Shown: piece by piece, positions 20,970-32,727 of the stretch
Numbering within the stretch: the stretch's first letter is position 1
Layout of the letters: every line of letters begins with the position of its first letter
Source of the DNA: Geminicoccus harenae
GTDB taxonomy: Bacteria; Pseudomonadota; Alphaproteobacteria; Geminicoccales; Geminicoccaceae
DNA length: 64,000 nucleotides
NCBI RefSeq assembly: GCF_019800005.1
Contig: NZ_JABGCL010000002.1
Coordinates: forward strand, 62,001 to 126,000
Direction of reading: 5' to 3'
The notes under the pieces: model-generated
Told to the model about the DNA's origin: nothing
Databases searched by the model: none
The model's input: only the letters and a program-made list of their open reading frames with translations
Translations under genes and position numbers: made by a program

Positions 20970-22472
20970 TTATCGGCGGGGCCATCTCCGGGCAGCGTCG
21001 AGATCGTCCAGCACGAGCTGGCTGCGCACGTAGCTGGTGGCGGCATCCCGGTGCGGCTGAAAGTCCCAGCTCGTCCACGCACCACGGCGCATCGCCTGAT
21101 CCACGAGGCGCCGGCGCCGCTGGCTGGCGATCACCTCCTGGCGCAGCCTCGCAGCATCGAACCGCCGGGCCAGCTCGTCCCGCAGCGCCTGGACGCGCGC
21201 CGTCTGGTCCGGCTCCCCCGCCAGGTTGCGGCGCTCGTGCGGGTCGGCGGCCAGGTCATGGAGCTGGTCCGGATCCGGCGCGGACGCGACATATTTCCAC
21301 GGGCCACGGCGGAGCATGAACAAGGGTGCTATCGCCCCTTCGCCCAGATATACGCCCAGCGCCTCGTCATGGCCGCCCGTGCCCGACAGATGCGGCACGA
21401 GCGAGCGGCCATCCAGCGGCAGCGCCGGATCGAGCTCGCCGCCCGCCAGCTCCACCAGGGTCGGCAGGACGTCCACCAGCGATACCGCCGCGGCAACCCG
21501 GCGAGGGCCGAACAGGAACGGTGCGTGGACGAGGAGGGGCAGCCGGGCCGAGGGCTCGAACCAGCTCATCTTGTACCACAGGCCCCGCTCGCCCAGCATG
21601 TCGCCGTGATCGGAGGTGAACAGCAGCACGGTGCGCTCCAGCCGCCCGGTCTCGGCCAGTGCTGCCAGGATCCGGCCGAGCTGGCGGTCGACATAGGAGA
21701 TCGAGGCGTAATAGCTGCGCCGCGCCCGGCGGATCATGGCGTCGGTGATCTCGAACTCGTCCATCGCCGAGACGTGGCGCAGCCGGGCCGAGTGCGGATC
21801 GAGCGGCACGTCCGCGGCACGGGTCGCCGGCAGGTCGACCGCATCCTCCGGATAGAGCTCCACATATTCGGGCCGCTGCACGTAGGGGTCGTGCGGATGG
21901 GTGAGCGACACCATCATGAACAGCGGCCGCTCGTCGCTGCCGCGCGCCACGTCGAACAGCTCGCGCTCGGCCGCGAACACCACCTCCTCGTCATAGTCCA
22001 GCTGGTTGGTGCGGAACGCGACCCCGGCGTCCCGCACGTTGATCATGTTGTGGTACCAGGACGGGCGGTGCTCGGGATGCTCCCAGTCCGGGGTCCAGCC
22101 ATAGTCGGACGGGTAGATGTCGGTGGTCAGCCGCCGCTCGAAGCCGTGCAGCTGGTCCGGGCCGCAGAAATGGGTCTTGCCGGACAGCACCGTCCGGTAG
22201 CCCAGCAACCGGAGATGATGCGCGAGCGTCGGCAGGTCGCCGGGGAAGTCCGCGGCATTGTCATAGGCGCCGATGCGCGAGGGCAAGGCGCCGGTGAGCA
22301 TGGAGAAGCGCGAGGGCGAGCAGAGCGGCGCGTTGCAGTAGCTGGCGTCGAACACCACGCCGGTCTCGGCCAAGCGCTGGAGCACCGGCGCCTGCACGAG
22401 CGGGTGCCCGTAGAACGGGAGCCACTGGGCGGCGAGCTGATCGACCTGGAACAGCAGGATGTCGGGGCGCAT
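20970..22472 (-). CDS. betC: choline-sulfatase
   Basis: This 500-residue type I sulfatase carries the formylglycine motif Cys51-Ser-Pro-Ser-Arg in YCNAPLCSPSR. The C-terminus (RRRLVDQAM, then WDFQPHRDAATSYVR) matches the choline-sulfatase-specific C-terminal domain that shapes the active site. The enzyme hydrolyses choline-O-sulfate to choline and sulfate, feeding glycine betaine synthesis or supplying sulfur. It lacks a signal peptide, consistent with cytoplasmic BetC. Activation needs a formylglycine-generating enzyme, which is not in the window. The usual partners betI, betB, betA and a choline transporter are also absent, so the gene stands alone here. Confidence 0.88.
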   Translation of the reverse strand: MRPDILLFQVDQLAAQWLPFYGHPLVQAPVLQRLAETGVVFDASYCNAPLCSPSRFSMLTGALPSRIGAYDNAADFPGDLPTLAHHLRLLGYRTVLSGKTHFCGPDQLHGFERRLTTDIYPSDYGWTPDWEHPEHRPSWYHNMINVRDAGVAFRTNQLDYDEEVVFAAERELFDVARGSDERPLFMMVSLTHPHDPYVQRPEYVELYPEDAVDLPATRAADVPLDPHSARLRHVSAMDEFEITDAMIRRARRSYYASISYVDRQLGRILAALAETGRLERTVLLFTSDHGDMLGERGLWYKMSWFEPSARLPLLVHAPFLFGPRRVAAAVSLVDVLPTLVELAGGELDPALPLDGRSLVPHLSGTGGHDEALGVYLGEGAIAPLFMLRRGPWKYVASAPDPDQLHDLAADPHERRNLAGEPDQTARVQALRDELARRFDAARLRQEVIASQRRRRLVDQAMRRGAWTSWDFQPHRDAATSYVRSQLVLDDLDAARRWPRR

Positions 22473-22569
22473 CGTCCGGCTCGCCTGGTGGCAGGGAAGC
22501 CAGGGATGGCACAGAGGCCGGCCACATGGGAACAGTCGGGCTGACAGGCCCGCCGCCGGGCCTGGGCGA

Positions 22570-23037
22570 TCAGCTCGCGGCGCGTTCCCCGGCCTGCATC
22601 TGCAGGCGCAGGTCGTCGATCACGCTGTCCAGCATGAACATGACCCGGGCCTCGCCATAGTCGTAGAAGACGTCGTTCGGGTCGGTGGAGACCTGGCGGC
22701 GGAGCCGGTCGGCGGCCAGCCGCAGCACGGTCTCGATGCAGTCGAGCGACTTGTGGCGCGCGGAGATCAGCTGGTTCTCGCATTCCTCGATCTGCTGGTC
22801 CAGGCGCTCCATCTCGCGCTCCAGCTCGGCAAGCCCGGTCTGCTGCTCGGCGGTGGACAGCTCGGAGATCATGGTCTCGATCTCGCGCGCCGACATGCCG
22901 GCGAGCTTCAGCGGCTCGATGGTCCACTCGGGAAGAATGCCGCGCATTCGCTCCTGCCGCTCGCAAAGCTGCTCCCGCTGCCGGTGAAGCTCGTTGATGC
23001 GGCGGACGAGGAGCATGTTGTTCACGATCACGGTCAT
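22570..23037 (-). CDS. hypothetical coiled-coil protein
   Basis: I do not recognise this 155-residue protein. It begins MTVIVNNMLLVRRINELHRQ and has two heptad-rich helices (about 10-30 and 60-100, with LAELEREMERLDQQIEECEN), then LRLAADRLRRQVS and a C-terminal helix. It is soluble and acidic to neutral, with no metal or nucleotide motif. The ATG at 23037 was preferred over one 57 bases upstream because AAGGGGTGG precedes it and no ribosome site precedes the other. It lies 97 bases upstream of betC in the same direction. A structural or adaptor role is possible. Confidence 0.6.
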   Translation of the reverse strand: MTVIVNNMLLVRRINELHRQREQLCERQERMRGILPEWTIEPLKLAGMSAREIETMISELSTAEQQTGLAELEREMERLDQQIEECENQLISARHKSLDCIETVLRLAADRLRRQVSTDPNDVFYDYGEARVMFMLDSVIDDLRLQMQAGERAAS

Positions 23038-23141
23038 CTGAGCCACCCCTTCGCGGGTCAGTGGTGCAAGAACAATTCTATGGGTTGTTTTCATGTATCT
23101 TGGTTAAGAGGGTGTAAACAAATGGAAATTCAGAATAAATA

Positions 23142-23158
23142 TTGCCAGAGACTGGCAA
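23142..23158. promoter_or_regulatory. perfect palindrome between divergent genes
   Basis: TTGCCAG-AGA-CTGGCAA is a 7-base perfect inverted repeat in an unusually AT-rich stretch between the coiled-coil gene and the DUF502 gene. It could be an operator or a short hairpin. No regulator is identifiable. Confidence 0.45.
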
Positions 23159-23393
23159 AAATTCCCTAAAATTTTATCTATATGTCCTGCGAAGAAGGCT
23201 CGTTCGACCGACAGGTTCGCGGAAACCGCGCCAGCACGAGGTTCCTCGGCATGAGACGGCCACTTGTTCGCCTGATGCGCGAGACGCGTTGCTATCTGAT
23301 TGCGCTGAGCCGAGCCGCGCGACGAATCGAGGCTGGACGTGCAGGGAAAGGCTCACCTATTTTTCATGTCCGGGGATCAATTTTGTTGCGCTG

Positions 23394-24134
23394 ATGCCAC
23401 AGAAAGAAACACCTCCCACCTCGCTTCTGCCGCCTAGTCCCATGCATCTGCCCAGGCAGGCGCTCGGTGCCCGCATCCGCAACTGGCTGCTGGCCGGGAT
23501 GATCGTCACCGCGCCGCTGCTGATCACGGCCTACGTGGTCTGGCAGGTCGTCGATTTCTTCGACGGCTGGATGAACTCCATCCTGCCGGCGCGCTGGAAT
23601 CCCGAAACCTACCTGCCGTTCAGCCTGCCGGGCGTGGGCCTGCTCATGGCGATGGCGATCCTGGTGCTGATCGGCTGGTCCACGGCCGGCCTGATCGGTC
23701 GTACCGTCGTGCGCTGGAGCGAGCTGGTGCTGGCGCGGACGCCGGTGATCCGCTCGATCTACGCGACGCTGAAACAGCTCTTCGAGACCCTGTTCGCCCA
23801 GCAGGCGAAGGCGTTCCGCGACGTGGTGATGGTCGAGTTCCCGACGGCCGGCCAATGGTCGGTCGGGTTCATGACGGGCGAGGCGCCGGATGCGGTGGGC
23901 GACCAGGTCGAGGGGCCGCATGTCTCGGTGTTCGTCCCGCTCACCCCGAACCCGACCTCCGGCTTCATCATCTTCGTGCCGCGCAGCCGGATCCGGGTGC
24001 TCGACATCACGGTGGACGAGGCGTTCAAGATGATCCTGTCGTTCGGCATCGTCGGTGGCAACCGGAGCGGCCTGCCCCAGCCGTCAGCCCCCGTCGAGCA
24101 GCCCCAGGGCATCCGTGCGCCGGAACAGGTGTAG
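23394..24134 (+). CDS. DUF502 family membrane protein
   Basis: This 246-residue inner-membrane protein belongs to the DUF502 family. There are two transmembrane helices, near residues 33-55 (NWLLAGMIVTAPLLITAYVVW) and about 80-105. They are followed by the family signature RTPVIRSIYATLKQLFETL and a soluble beta domain with VSVFVPLTPNPTSGFIIFVP. Function is unknown. The start at ATG 23394 is tentative; a second ATG at 23442 would remove 16 residues, and neither has a strong ribosome site. The 3' end overlaps the convergent recG gene by 51 bases. Confidence 0.82.
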   Translation: MPQKETPPTSLLPPSPMHLPRQALGARIRNWLLAGMIVTAPLLITAYVVWQVVDFFDGWMNSILPARWNPETYLPFSLPGVGLLMAMAILVLIGWSTAGLIGRTVVRWSELVLARTPVIRSIYATLKQLFETLFAQQAKAFRDVVMVEFPTAGQWSVGFMTGEAPDAVGDQVEGPHVSVFVPLTPNPTSGFIIFVPRSRIRVLDITVDEAFKMILSFGIVGGNRSGLPQPSAPVEQPQGIRAPEQV

Positions 24135-26192
24135 GAGCAGCCGGAGCGCAGCACCGCGCGGCTGACGCAGCCCCGGATCGTCGGCCAGCGCCCGGCGCGC
24201 GGCGGCGGCCGCCATCGGGATCAGCTCAGCATGGCGCTGCAGGTCGGCCAGGCGCAGGACCGGCACCCCGCTCTGCCGCTCGCCCAGAATCTCGCCCGGC
24301 CCGCGCAGCCGCAGGTCCTCCTCGGCCAGGGCGAAGCCGTCATTGGTGCGTCGCAGCGCGTTCAGCCGGGCACCCGCGGTCGCGGAGAGCGGCGGGCGCC
24401 AGAGCAGGATGCAGGCCGACGCCGTCCGGCCGCGGCCTACCCGGCCGCGGAGCTGGTGGAGCTGGGCCAGGCCGAAACGCTCGGCCGCCTCGATCACGAT
24501 CAGGCTGGCCTCGGGCACGTCCACCCCGACCTCGATCACCGTGGTCGCCACCAGGAGCGAGGTCCGGCCCTCGGCGAACGCGCGCATCGCCTCGTCCTTG
24601 GCGGCGTCCTTCAGCCGGCCATGCACCACGCCCACCGCATCGCCGAACAGCAGGCGCAGCTCCTCGACCCTGGCCTCCACCGCCGCTTGGTCCTCGCGCA
24701 GGCTGACCTCCACCAGCGGGCAGACCCAGTAGACCCGCTCGCCCCGCTCCAGGCGCCGGCGCACCGCGTCATGGACCTCGGCGATGCGCTCGACCGGGAC
24801 CGCCGCGGTCGCGATCGGCTGGCGGCCGGGCGGGCGCTCGGCGATGACGCTGGTGGCGATGTCGCCATAGGCGCTCATCGCCGCGGTCCGCGGGATCGGG
24901 GTGGCGGTCATCAGCAGCAGGTCGACGGCGGCACCCTTGGCGCGCAGGGTCAGCCGCTGGCGCACGCCGAAGCGGTGCTGCTCGTCGATCACCGCCAGCG
25001 CTAGGTCGGCGAACGCGGCATCCTCCTGGAGCAGGGCGTGGGTTCCGACCACCAGGGCAGGCTCGCCGGACTGGAGCCGGCGGATGATCGCCTGCCGCTC
25101 CTTGCCCTTGATCCTGGCCGCCAGCAGCAGGGGCTCCAGGCCGAGGGGAGCCAGCAGCCGCGCCAGCCCCTGGGCGTGCTGGGCTGCCAGCACGTCGGTG
25201 GGCGCCATCAGCGCCGCCTGGTGGCCCGCCTCCACCGCCGCCAGCATGGCGAGGAGCGCCACCAGCGTCTTGCCGGCGCCGACATCGCCCTGGAGCAGGC
25301 GCAGCATGGGCTGGGGCTGGGCCATGTCGGCCAGGATCTCGGCGGTCGCCTGTTCCTGGTCGCGGGTGAGCGGGAAGGGCAGGCTCACGAGCAGGCCCTC
25401 CCGCAGCCTTCCATCGCCCTGGACCGCCCGGCCCGGCGCCGACTCGCGGCTGCGCCGGGCGATCTGCAGGCCGAGCTGGCCGGCCAGCAGCTCGTCCATC
25501 GCCAGCCGGGCCTCCGCCTTGGCATCGGGGCGGGCATGGATCCGGCGCACCGCCTCGGCGAAGCTCGGCCAGCCGGCCGCCCGCACCAGTTCCGGCTCCA
25601 GCCATTCCGGCAGCTCGGCCAGCTTGCCGAGTGCCCGGCGCACCAGGCCGCGGATGGTGCCCTGGTGCAGCCCTTCGCTCGACGGATAGACCGCGAGCGG
25701 CAGGCCGGCCTCATCCGGCCGGAGGCTGTCCGGGTGCGCCATCTGCCAGCGCTCGCCGAAGCGCTGCACCCGGCCCTGGATCAGCACCTCCCCGCCGATC
25801 GGGAAGCGCTGCTCGACCATGCGCTGGACGTTGCCGAAGAACACGAGCTCGATCTCGCCGGCCGCACCGGCTGCGGCCACCCGGAAGGGCCGGTGGCTGG
25901 CGGGCGCCGGATGGTGGGCGAGGATCCGCACCGCCAGGGTGCGCACCAGCCCCTCGTCCGCCGGTTCCAGCCGCTCCGCCGGGGCCGTGTCGAGAAACGA
26001 GGCCGGCCGGTGGGTGAGCAGGTCCAGCACCGCCGGGTCGGCCAGCCCCAGGAGCTTGGCCAGGCGCCGCTCCAGGGCGGGGCCGACACCCTGGAGCCCG
26101 CGCAGCGGCGCGAACAGCGGCAGCAGTGCCGTCGGCCGCTCGTGCGCCGGCAGCACCACGGCGCGCGCACCGTCCTTGGAACCGTCCATCAT
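24084..26192 (-). CDS. recG: ATP-dependent DNA helicase RecG
   Basis: RecG remodels stalled replication forks and Holliday junctions. The 702-residue product has the N-terminal wedge domain (LRGLQGVGPALERRL, an HhH-like start), an OB region, Walker A GDVGAGKT, the DEQH-type box in VIDEQHRFGVRQR, TATPIPRT and the C-terminal helicase motifs including HQLRGRVGRG. Length matches the family. Several upstream starts are possible, but they overlap the divergent sdhE gene; the ATG pair at 26192/26189 with GGAG upstream gives the usual N-terminus. Divergence from sdhE-mfd is a common alphaproteobacterial arrangement. Confidence 0.95.
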   Translation of the reverse strand: MMDGSKDGARAVVLPAHERPTALLPLFAPLRGLQGVGPALERRLAKLLGLADPAVLDLLTHRPASFLDTAPAERLEPADEGLVRTLAVRILAHHPAPASHRPFRVAAAGAAGEIELVFFGNVQRMVEQRFPIGGEVLIQGRVQRFGERWQMAHPDSLRPDEAGLPLAVYPSSEGLHQGTIRGLVRRALGKLAELPEWLEPELVRAAGWPSFAEAVRRIHARPDAKAEARLAMDELLAGQLGLQIARRSRESAPGRAVQGDGRLREGLLVSLPFPLTRDQEQATAEILADMAQPQPMLRLLQGDVGAGKTLVALLAMLAAVEAGHQAALMAPTDVLAAQHAQGLARLLAPLGLEPLLLAARIKGKERQAIIRRLQSGEPALVVGTHALLQEDAAFADLALAVIDEQHRFGVRQRLTLRAKGAAVDLLLMTATPIPRTAAMSAYGDIATSVIAERPPGRQPIATAAVPVERIAEVHDAVRRRLERGERVYWVCPLVEVSLREDQAAVEARVEELRLLFGDAVGVVHGRLKDAAKDEAMRAFAEGRTSLLVATTVIEVGVDVPEASLIVIEAAERFGLAQLHQLRGRVGRGRTASACILLWRPPLSATAGARLNALRRTNDGFALAEEDLRLRGPGEILGERQSGVPVLRLADLQRHAELIPMAAAAARRALADDPGLRQPRGAALRLLLHLFRRTDALGLLDGG

Positions 26193-26277
26193 CTCCGCTA
26201 GACCGCTCGCCTCCGCCCCGTTGCCGGCACCGTCCCTCTGGGCCCCGTCCCCCTGGGCATCGTCCGAAGGCATGCGC

Positions 26278-26544
26278 ATGACCGAGACGACCGAAGATCG
26301 CAAGAAGCGCCTGTTCTACCAGAGCCATCATCGCGGCCAGGTCGAGAACGACATCCTGCTGGGCCGCTTCGTGCGCCGCCATCTCGACGGCTTCGACGAC
26401 GAGGCGCTGGACGCGCTGGAGCGCCTCCTGGGCGAGGCGGACGTGGACATCTGGGCCTGGGTTACCGACATGCAGCCTTTGCCCGCCCGGCACGACAACG
26501 AGGTCTTCGCGCTCCTGCGCGCGGAGGCCAACAGGAAAGCCTGA
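26278..26544 (+). CDS. sdhE: FAD assembly factor SdhE
   Basis: This 88-residue protein of the SdhE/Sdh5 (DUF339) family helps attach FAD covalently to the succinate dehydrogenase flavoprotein. The family marks are RKKRLFYQSHHRG, then END-LLGRF and the acidic helix LERLLGEADVDIWAWV. The RG of SHHRG corresponds to the conserved RGxxE motif. The ATG at 26278 follows AAGG; an ATG two codons earlier is also possible. It is 5 bases upstream of mfd and divergent from recG. Confidence 0.93.
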   Translation: MTETTEDRKKRLFYQSHHRGQVENDILLGRFVRRHLDGFDDEALDALERLLGEADVDIWAWVTDMQPLPARHDNEVFALLRAEANRKA

Positions 26545-26549
26545 CGTCG

Positions 26550-30041
<3,492 letters not shown>

Positions 30042-30343
30042 GCGTTCTGGTCAGCGATGCTTCCGGAAGGGCCATGGCAGTTGCCGCCATCCTTCACGGA
30101 AGAATAGCGTCGTCTTCCGTCCCGCCTTGACACCGTTGCACGAGCTGACCTCCTTAGCGGGACATGTTCGGCTCGTGTAATCGTCTTGCCCGGAAACTGC
30201 GGAATAACCCCGCAGCACAAGCATAAGCCGGGCGGAAAGGCTGCTGGTGGTCGACGTCCAGCATATTGCCGGCGCAGGCCGGGATTCCGATGTCATGTGC
30301 CCGGAGCCCGGACGGAAGGGCCCGCCATGCGAGGACGGCCCCT
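30042..30343 (+). other. 302-base gap after mfd with a hairpin
   Basis: No gene is supported here. The stretch has lower G+C than its neighbours. An 8-base inverted repeat ACGGAAGA / TCTTCCGT (30096-30103 and 30113-30120, loop ATAGCGTCG) lies 55 bases after mfd and may end its transcript, although no T-run follows. The remainder would hold the promoter of the next operon, but I see no clear -35/-10 pair. Confidence 0.5.
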
Positions 30344-31582
30344 ATGGCCGATGAGGCCGCAGCCGCGCGGCCGGAGGGTGGCCGGAGCCGCTGGCTCTGG
30401 TGGCTCGGCCTCCTGCTCCTGCTGGGCTACATCGCCTGGATCCTCACCCCCTATCTGCGCTCGGTGATCGTCCGGGACGCTGCGGTCACCGCGCGGATCC
30501 ATGTCGCAACCGCGCCACTGCGCGGCACCATCCACGAGCTGGCGGTCAGCATCGGCGAGCGGGCGGGCGCGGACGGGCTGATCGCGACGATCCGCAATCC
30601 GCTGGCCGATCGCAGCGCGCTCGCCCAGGCGGAGGCGCGGGTGGCGTTGGCCCAGGCGAACGTCGCCGACCTGCAGGCGGAGCTGGACGAGCTGAAGCGG
30701 CTCGACCTGGAACTGCAGGACCGGTTCGCGCGGCATGCCGAGCTGTTCACCCATGACCTGGAGAGCGTCGTCGCCGGTGCCAGGGCCGAACTCGCGCTGA
30801 TCGGCCGGCGCCTGGCGCTGGTCCGCAGCATGACCGAGCGCAAGGAGGCGCTCGGCCGGACTGGCACCGCCTCGCAGAGCGCCATCGACGAAGCCAGGCT
30901 GCAGCTCCTGGAGCTGGAGCTGCTGCAGGCCGAGCAGGAAACCGTGGTGGCACGGGCGGAACTGCGCCTGCGCGCGATCACCGACGGCCTGCCGCTGCTC
31001 GAGAACGGCAACGACCCGGACTGGGGCCTGCGCAGCCGCACGACGCTGCGGCTGGAACTGGCCCGGCTGGCCGGCAGCCTCGCCGATGCCACGGCCTCGC
31101 TGGCGGAGGCGCGGGCGGTGGCGTCGGCGGCAAGGGAGACGTTCGAGCAGGTCAGCACCGGCACCGTGACCGCACCGGCGGGTGCGATGATCTGGAGCGT
31201 GGTCACCGGGGCCGGCACCACGGTGGAGGTGGGCGCGCCGGTGGCGAAATGGCTGGACTGCAGCGTCCTGCTGGTCGACGTACCGGTGAGCGACGTGGAG
31301 GCGGCCCTGCGGCGCCCGTCCATGCCGGCCGAGGTGATCCTGGAGGGCGAGCGGCGGGTGCGCCATGCCCGGGTGCTGCTCACCAGAGGTGCCGCGGCCA
31401 CCATCGGCGAGGCCGATCTGGCGGCGATCGCCAAGGGGCGCGGTTCCGGCGTCGGTCAGGCGATCCTGACCCTGGAGCAGACCGAGGCGGACACGGCCGC
31501 CTGCCCGGTCGGCCAGGCTGCCCATGTCGACTTTCCCGAGATCGGCCTGATCGACATCCTGCGCGCCCGGCTGGGCGTCTGA
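30344..31582 (+). CDS. HlyD-like membrane fusion protein
   Basis: This 412-residue protein has a short cytoplasmic N-terminus, one transmembrane helix (about residues 17-34, WLWWLGLLLLLGYIAWIL) and a periplasmic adaptor body. A half lipoyl/barrel-sandwich motif (APLRGTIHELAVSIGERAGAD) is followed by a long coiled coil rich in Ala, Glu and Leu (about 95-240). The second half of the hybrid motif is VTAPAGAMIWSVVTGAGTTVEVG, and a beta-barrel domain ends the protein. It resembles the adaptors of tripartite exporters or of cellulose/alginate-type secretion. The ATG at 30344 has GAGGA nine bases upstream. It lies 8 bases before the CDF-like gene. Confidence 0.8.
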   Translation: MADEAAAARPEGGRSRWLWWLGLLLLLGYIAWILTPYLRSVIVRDAAVTARIHVATAPLRGTIHELAVSIGERAGADGLIATIRNPLADRSALAQAEARVALAQANVADLQAELDELKRLDLELQDRFARHAELFTHDLESVVAGARAELALIGRRLALVRSMTERKEALGRTGTASQSAIDEARLQLLELELLQAEQETVVARAELRLRAITDGLPLLENGNDPDWGLRSRTTLRLELARLAGSLADATASLAEARAVASAARETFEQVSTGTVTAPAGAMIWSVVTGAGTTVEVGAPVAKWLDCSVLLVDVPVSDVEAALRRPSMPAEVILEGERRVRHARVLLTRGAAATIGEADLAAIAKGRGSGVGQAILTLEQTEADTAACPVGQAAHVDFPEIGLIDILRARLGV

Positions 31583-31590
31583 GGGCCGGG

Positions 31591-32496
31591 ATGGTCGCGC
31601 GCGCCATCGGCCCCCAGGAGCGCCAGCGGGAGCGCTCCATCCTGTTCGGGCTGACCCTGGACCTGATGATCGGCGTCCCGGTCCTGCTCGCCGGAATCGT
31701 GGGCGGCTCGCTGACCAGCCTCGCCGAGGCGGTCCGCGGCCTGCTGATGATCGCGATCGAGGCCTATTCGCTGGTGGTGCTCCGCCGCATCCATCGCGGC
31801 CAGCTCGTCGATTTCGAGTTCGGCGTCGGCAAGCTCGAGCAGATGTGCAACCTCATCATCGCCGCGGCCATGGTGGGTGGCGCGCTCTGGATCGCGCAGG
31901 GCGCGGTGGCGCTGATGATCGAGGGCCAGAGCCACGCCTCGCCGTTCGGCCTGGCCATGGCGGCCTGCATCGGGGCGGTGAACAGTTTCCTCAATTTCGT
32001 GGCCTGGGCCCGCGTCCACGAGGCGGCCAAGGGCAGCCGCTCGGTGATCATGCAGGCGCAGCTTCGGGCGCGCGTCGCCAAGCTGGTCTCGTCCCTGTTC
32101 GTCCAGGTCGCGCTGACGATCTCGGCGGTGGCGAGCGACCCGGTCATCGTCGCCTGCTCGGACGTGACCGGCGCCCTGTTCGTGTCCGGCTTCATCCTGG
32201 TGATCGCGGCGCGGATGTTCCGGGCGGGCATGGCCGACATGCTCGACCGCGCGGTCGACGAGGCGGCGCAGTTCCTGATCCTGCGCGCGCTGATCCATCA
32301 CTTCGACAGCTATGGCAGCCTCGACCAGATCCGGACCCGCCGCTCCGGCGAGCGGCTGTTCGTCGAGATCACGCTGGGCTTCGAGCCGGACCTACCGATC
32401 GCGGAGGTGGACCGGCGGACGAGCGCCATCCGGCAGATGATCATGCAGGAGATCGCCGGCACCGACGTCTCGATCGTGGCGAGGGCGCTGGCCTAG
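31591..32496 (+). CDS. CDF-family-like membrane protein lacking usual metal ligands
   Basis: This 301-residue inner-membrane protein has the six-helix plan and C-terminal cytoplasmic domain of cation diffusion facilitators (Fe, Zn, Mn or Cd exporters). TM2 begins GGSLTSLAEAVRGLL, and FEFGVGKLEQMCNLI follows as in CDF proteins (the FGxGKxE signature). In canonical members TM2 reads DAxHxxxD and TM5 HxxxD; here the aligned positions are Glu46, Arg49 and Met53, and TM5 (about 156-170) has no His or Asp. Transport of a divalent metal by the usual site is therefore doubtful. It is co-transcribed with the HlyD-like gene. Confidence 0.75.
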   Translation: MVARAIGPQERQRERSILFGLTLDLMIGVPVLLAGIVGGSLTSLAEAVRGLLMIAIEAYSLVVLRRIHRGQLVDFEFGVGKLEQMCNLIIAAAMVGGALWIAQGAVALMIEGQSHASPFGLAMAACIGAVNSFLNFVAWARVHEAAKGSRSVIMQAQLRARVAKLVSSLFVQVALTISAVASDPVIVACSDVTGALFVSGFILVIAARMFRAGMADMLDRAVDEAAQFLILRALIHHFDSYGSLDQIRTRRSGERLFVEITLGFEPDLPIAEVDRRTSAIRQMIMQEIAGTDVSIVARALA

Positions 32497-32727
32497 ATCG
32501 TGCCGGGTGCCGGCGATCCGGTGCGCATGATCGAGTTCAGTCATGTTGTCATGAAGGCGGCCCAAGCAGTTGCTTCTAAAAGCAAATGCGGCGCGTGTTC
32601 ACCTGCTTCGTGAAGCTGCGGCTCGGGTTCGTCTCGTAAAACGACACGCAGGAGCAGCGAAGGAAGCCCGCTTCCCGGGCACCATCCGCCAGCATAGCAC
32701 GACTGGCGGCGCATGCGCGTGGTCCGT

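Noticed and set aside
32570..32585. Small hairpin TTGCTT-CTAA-AAGCAA between convergent operons.
   Set aside because: Only six pairs, no T-run and about 75 to 140 bases from either stop codon; too weak to call a terminator.
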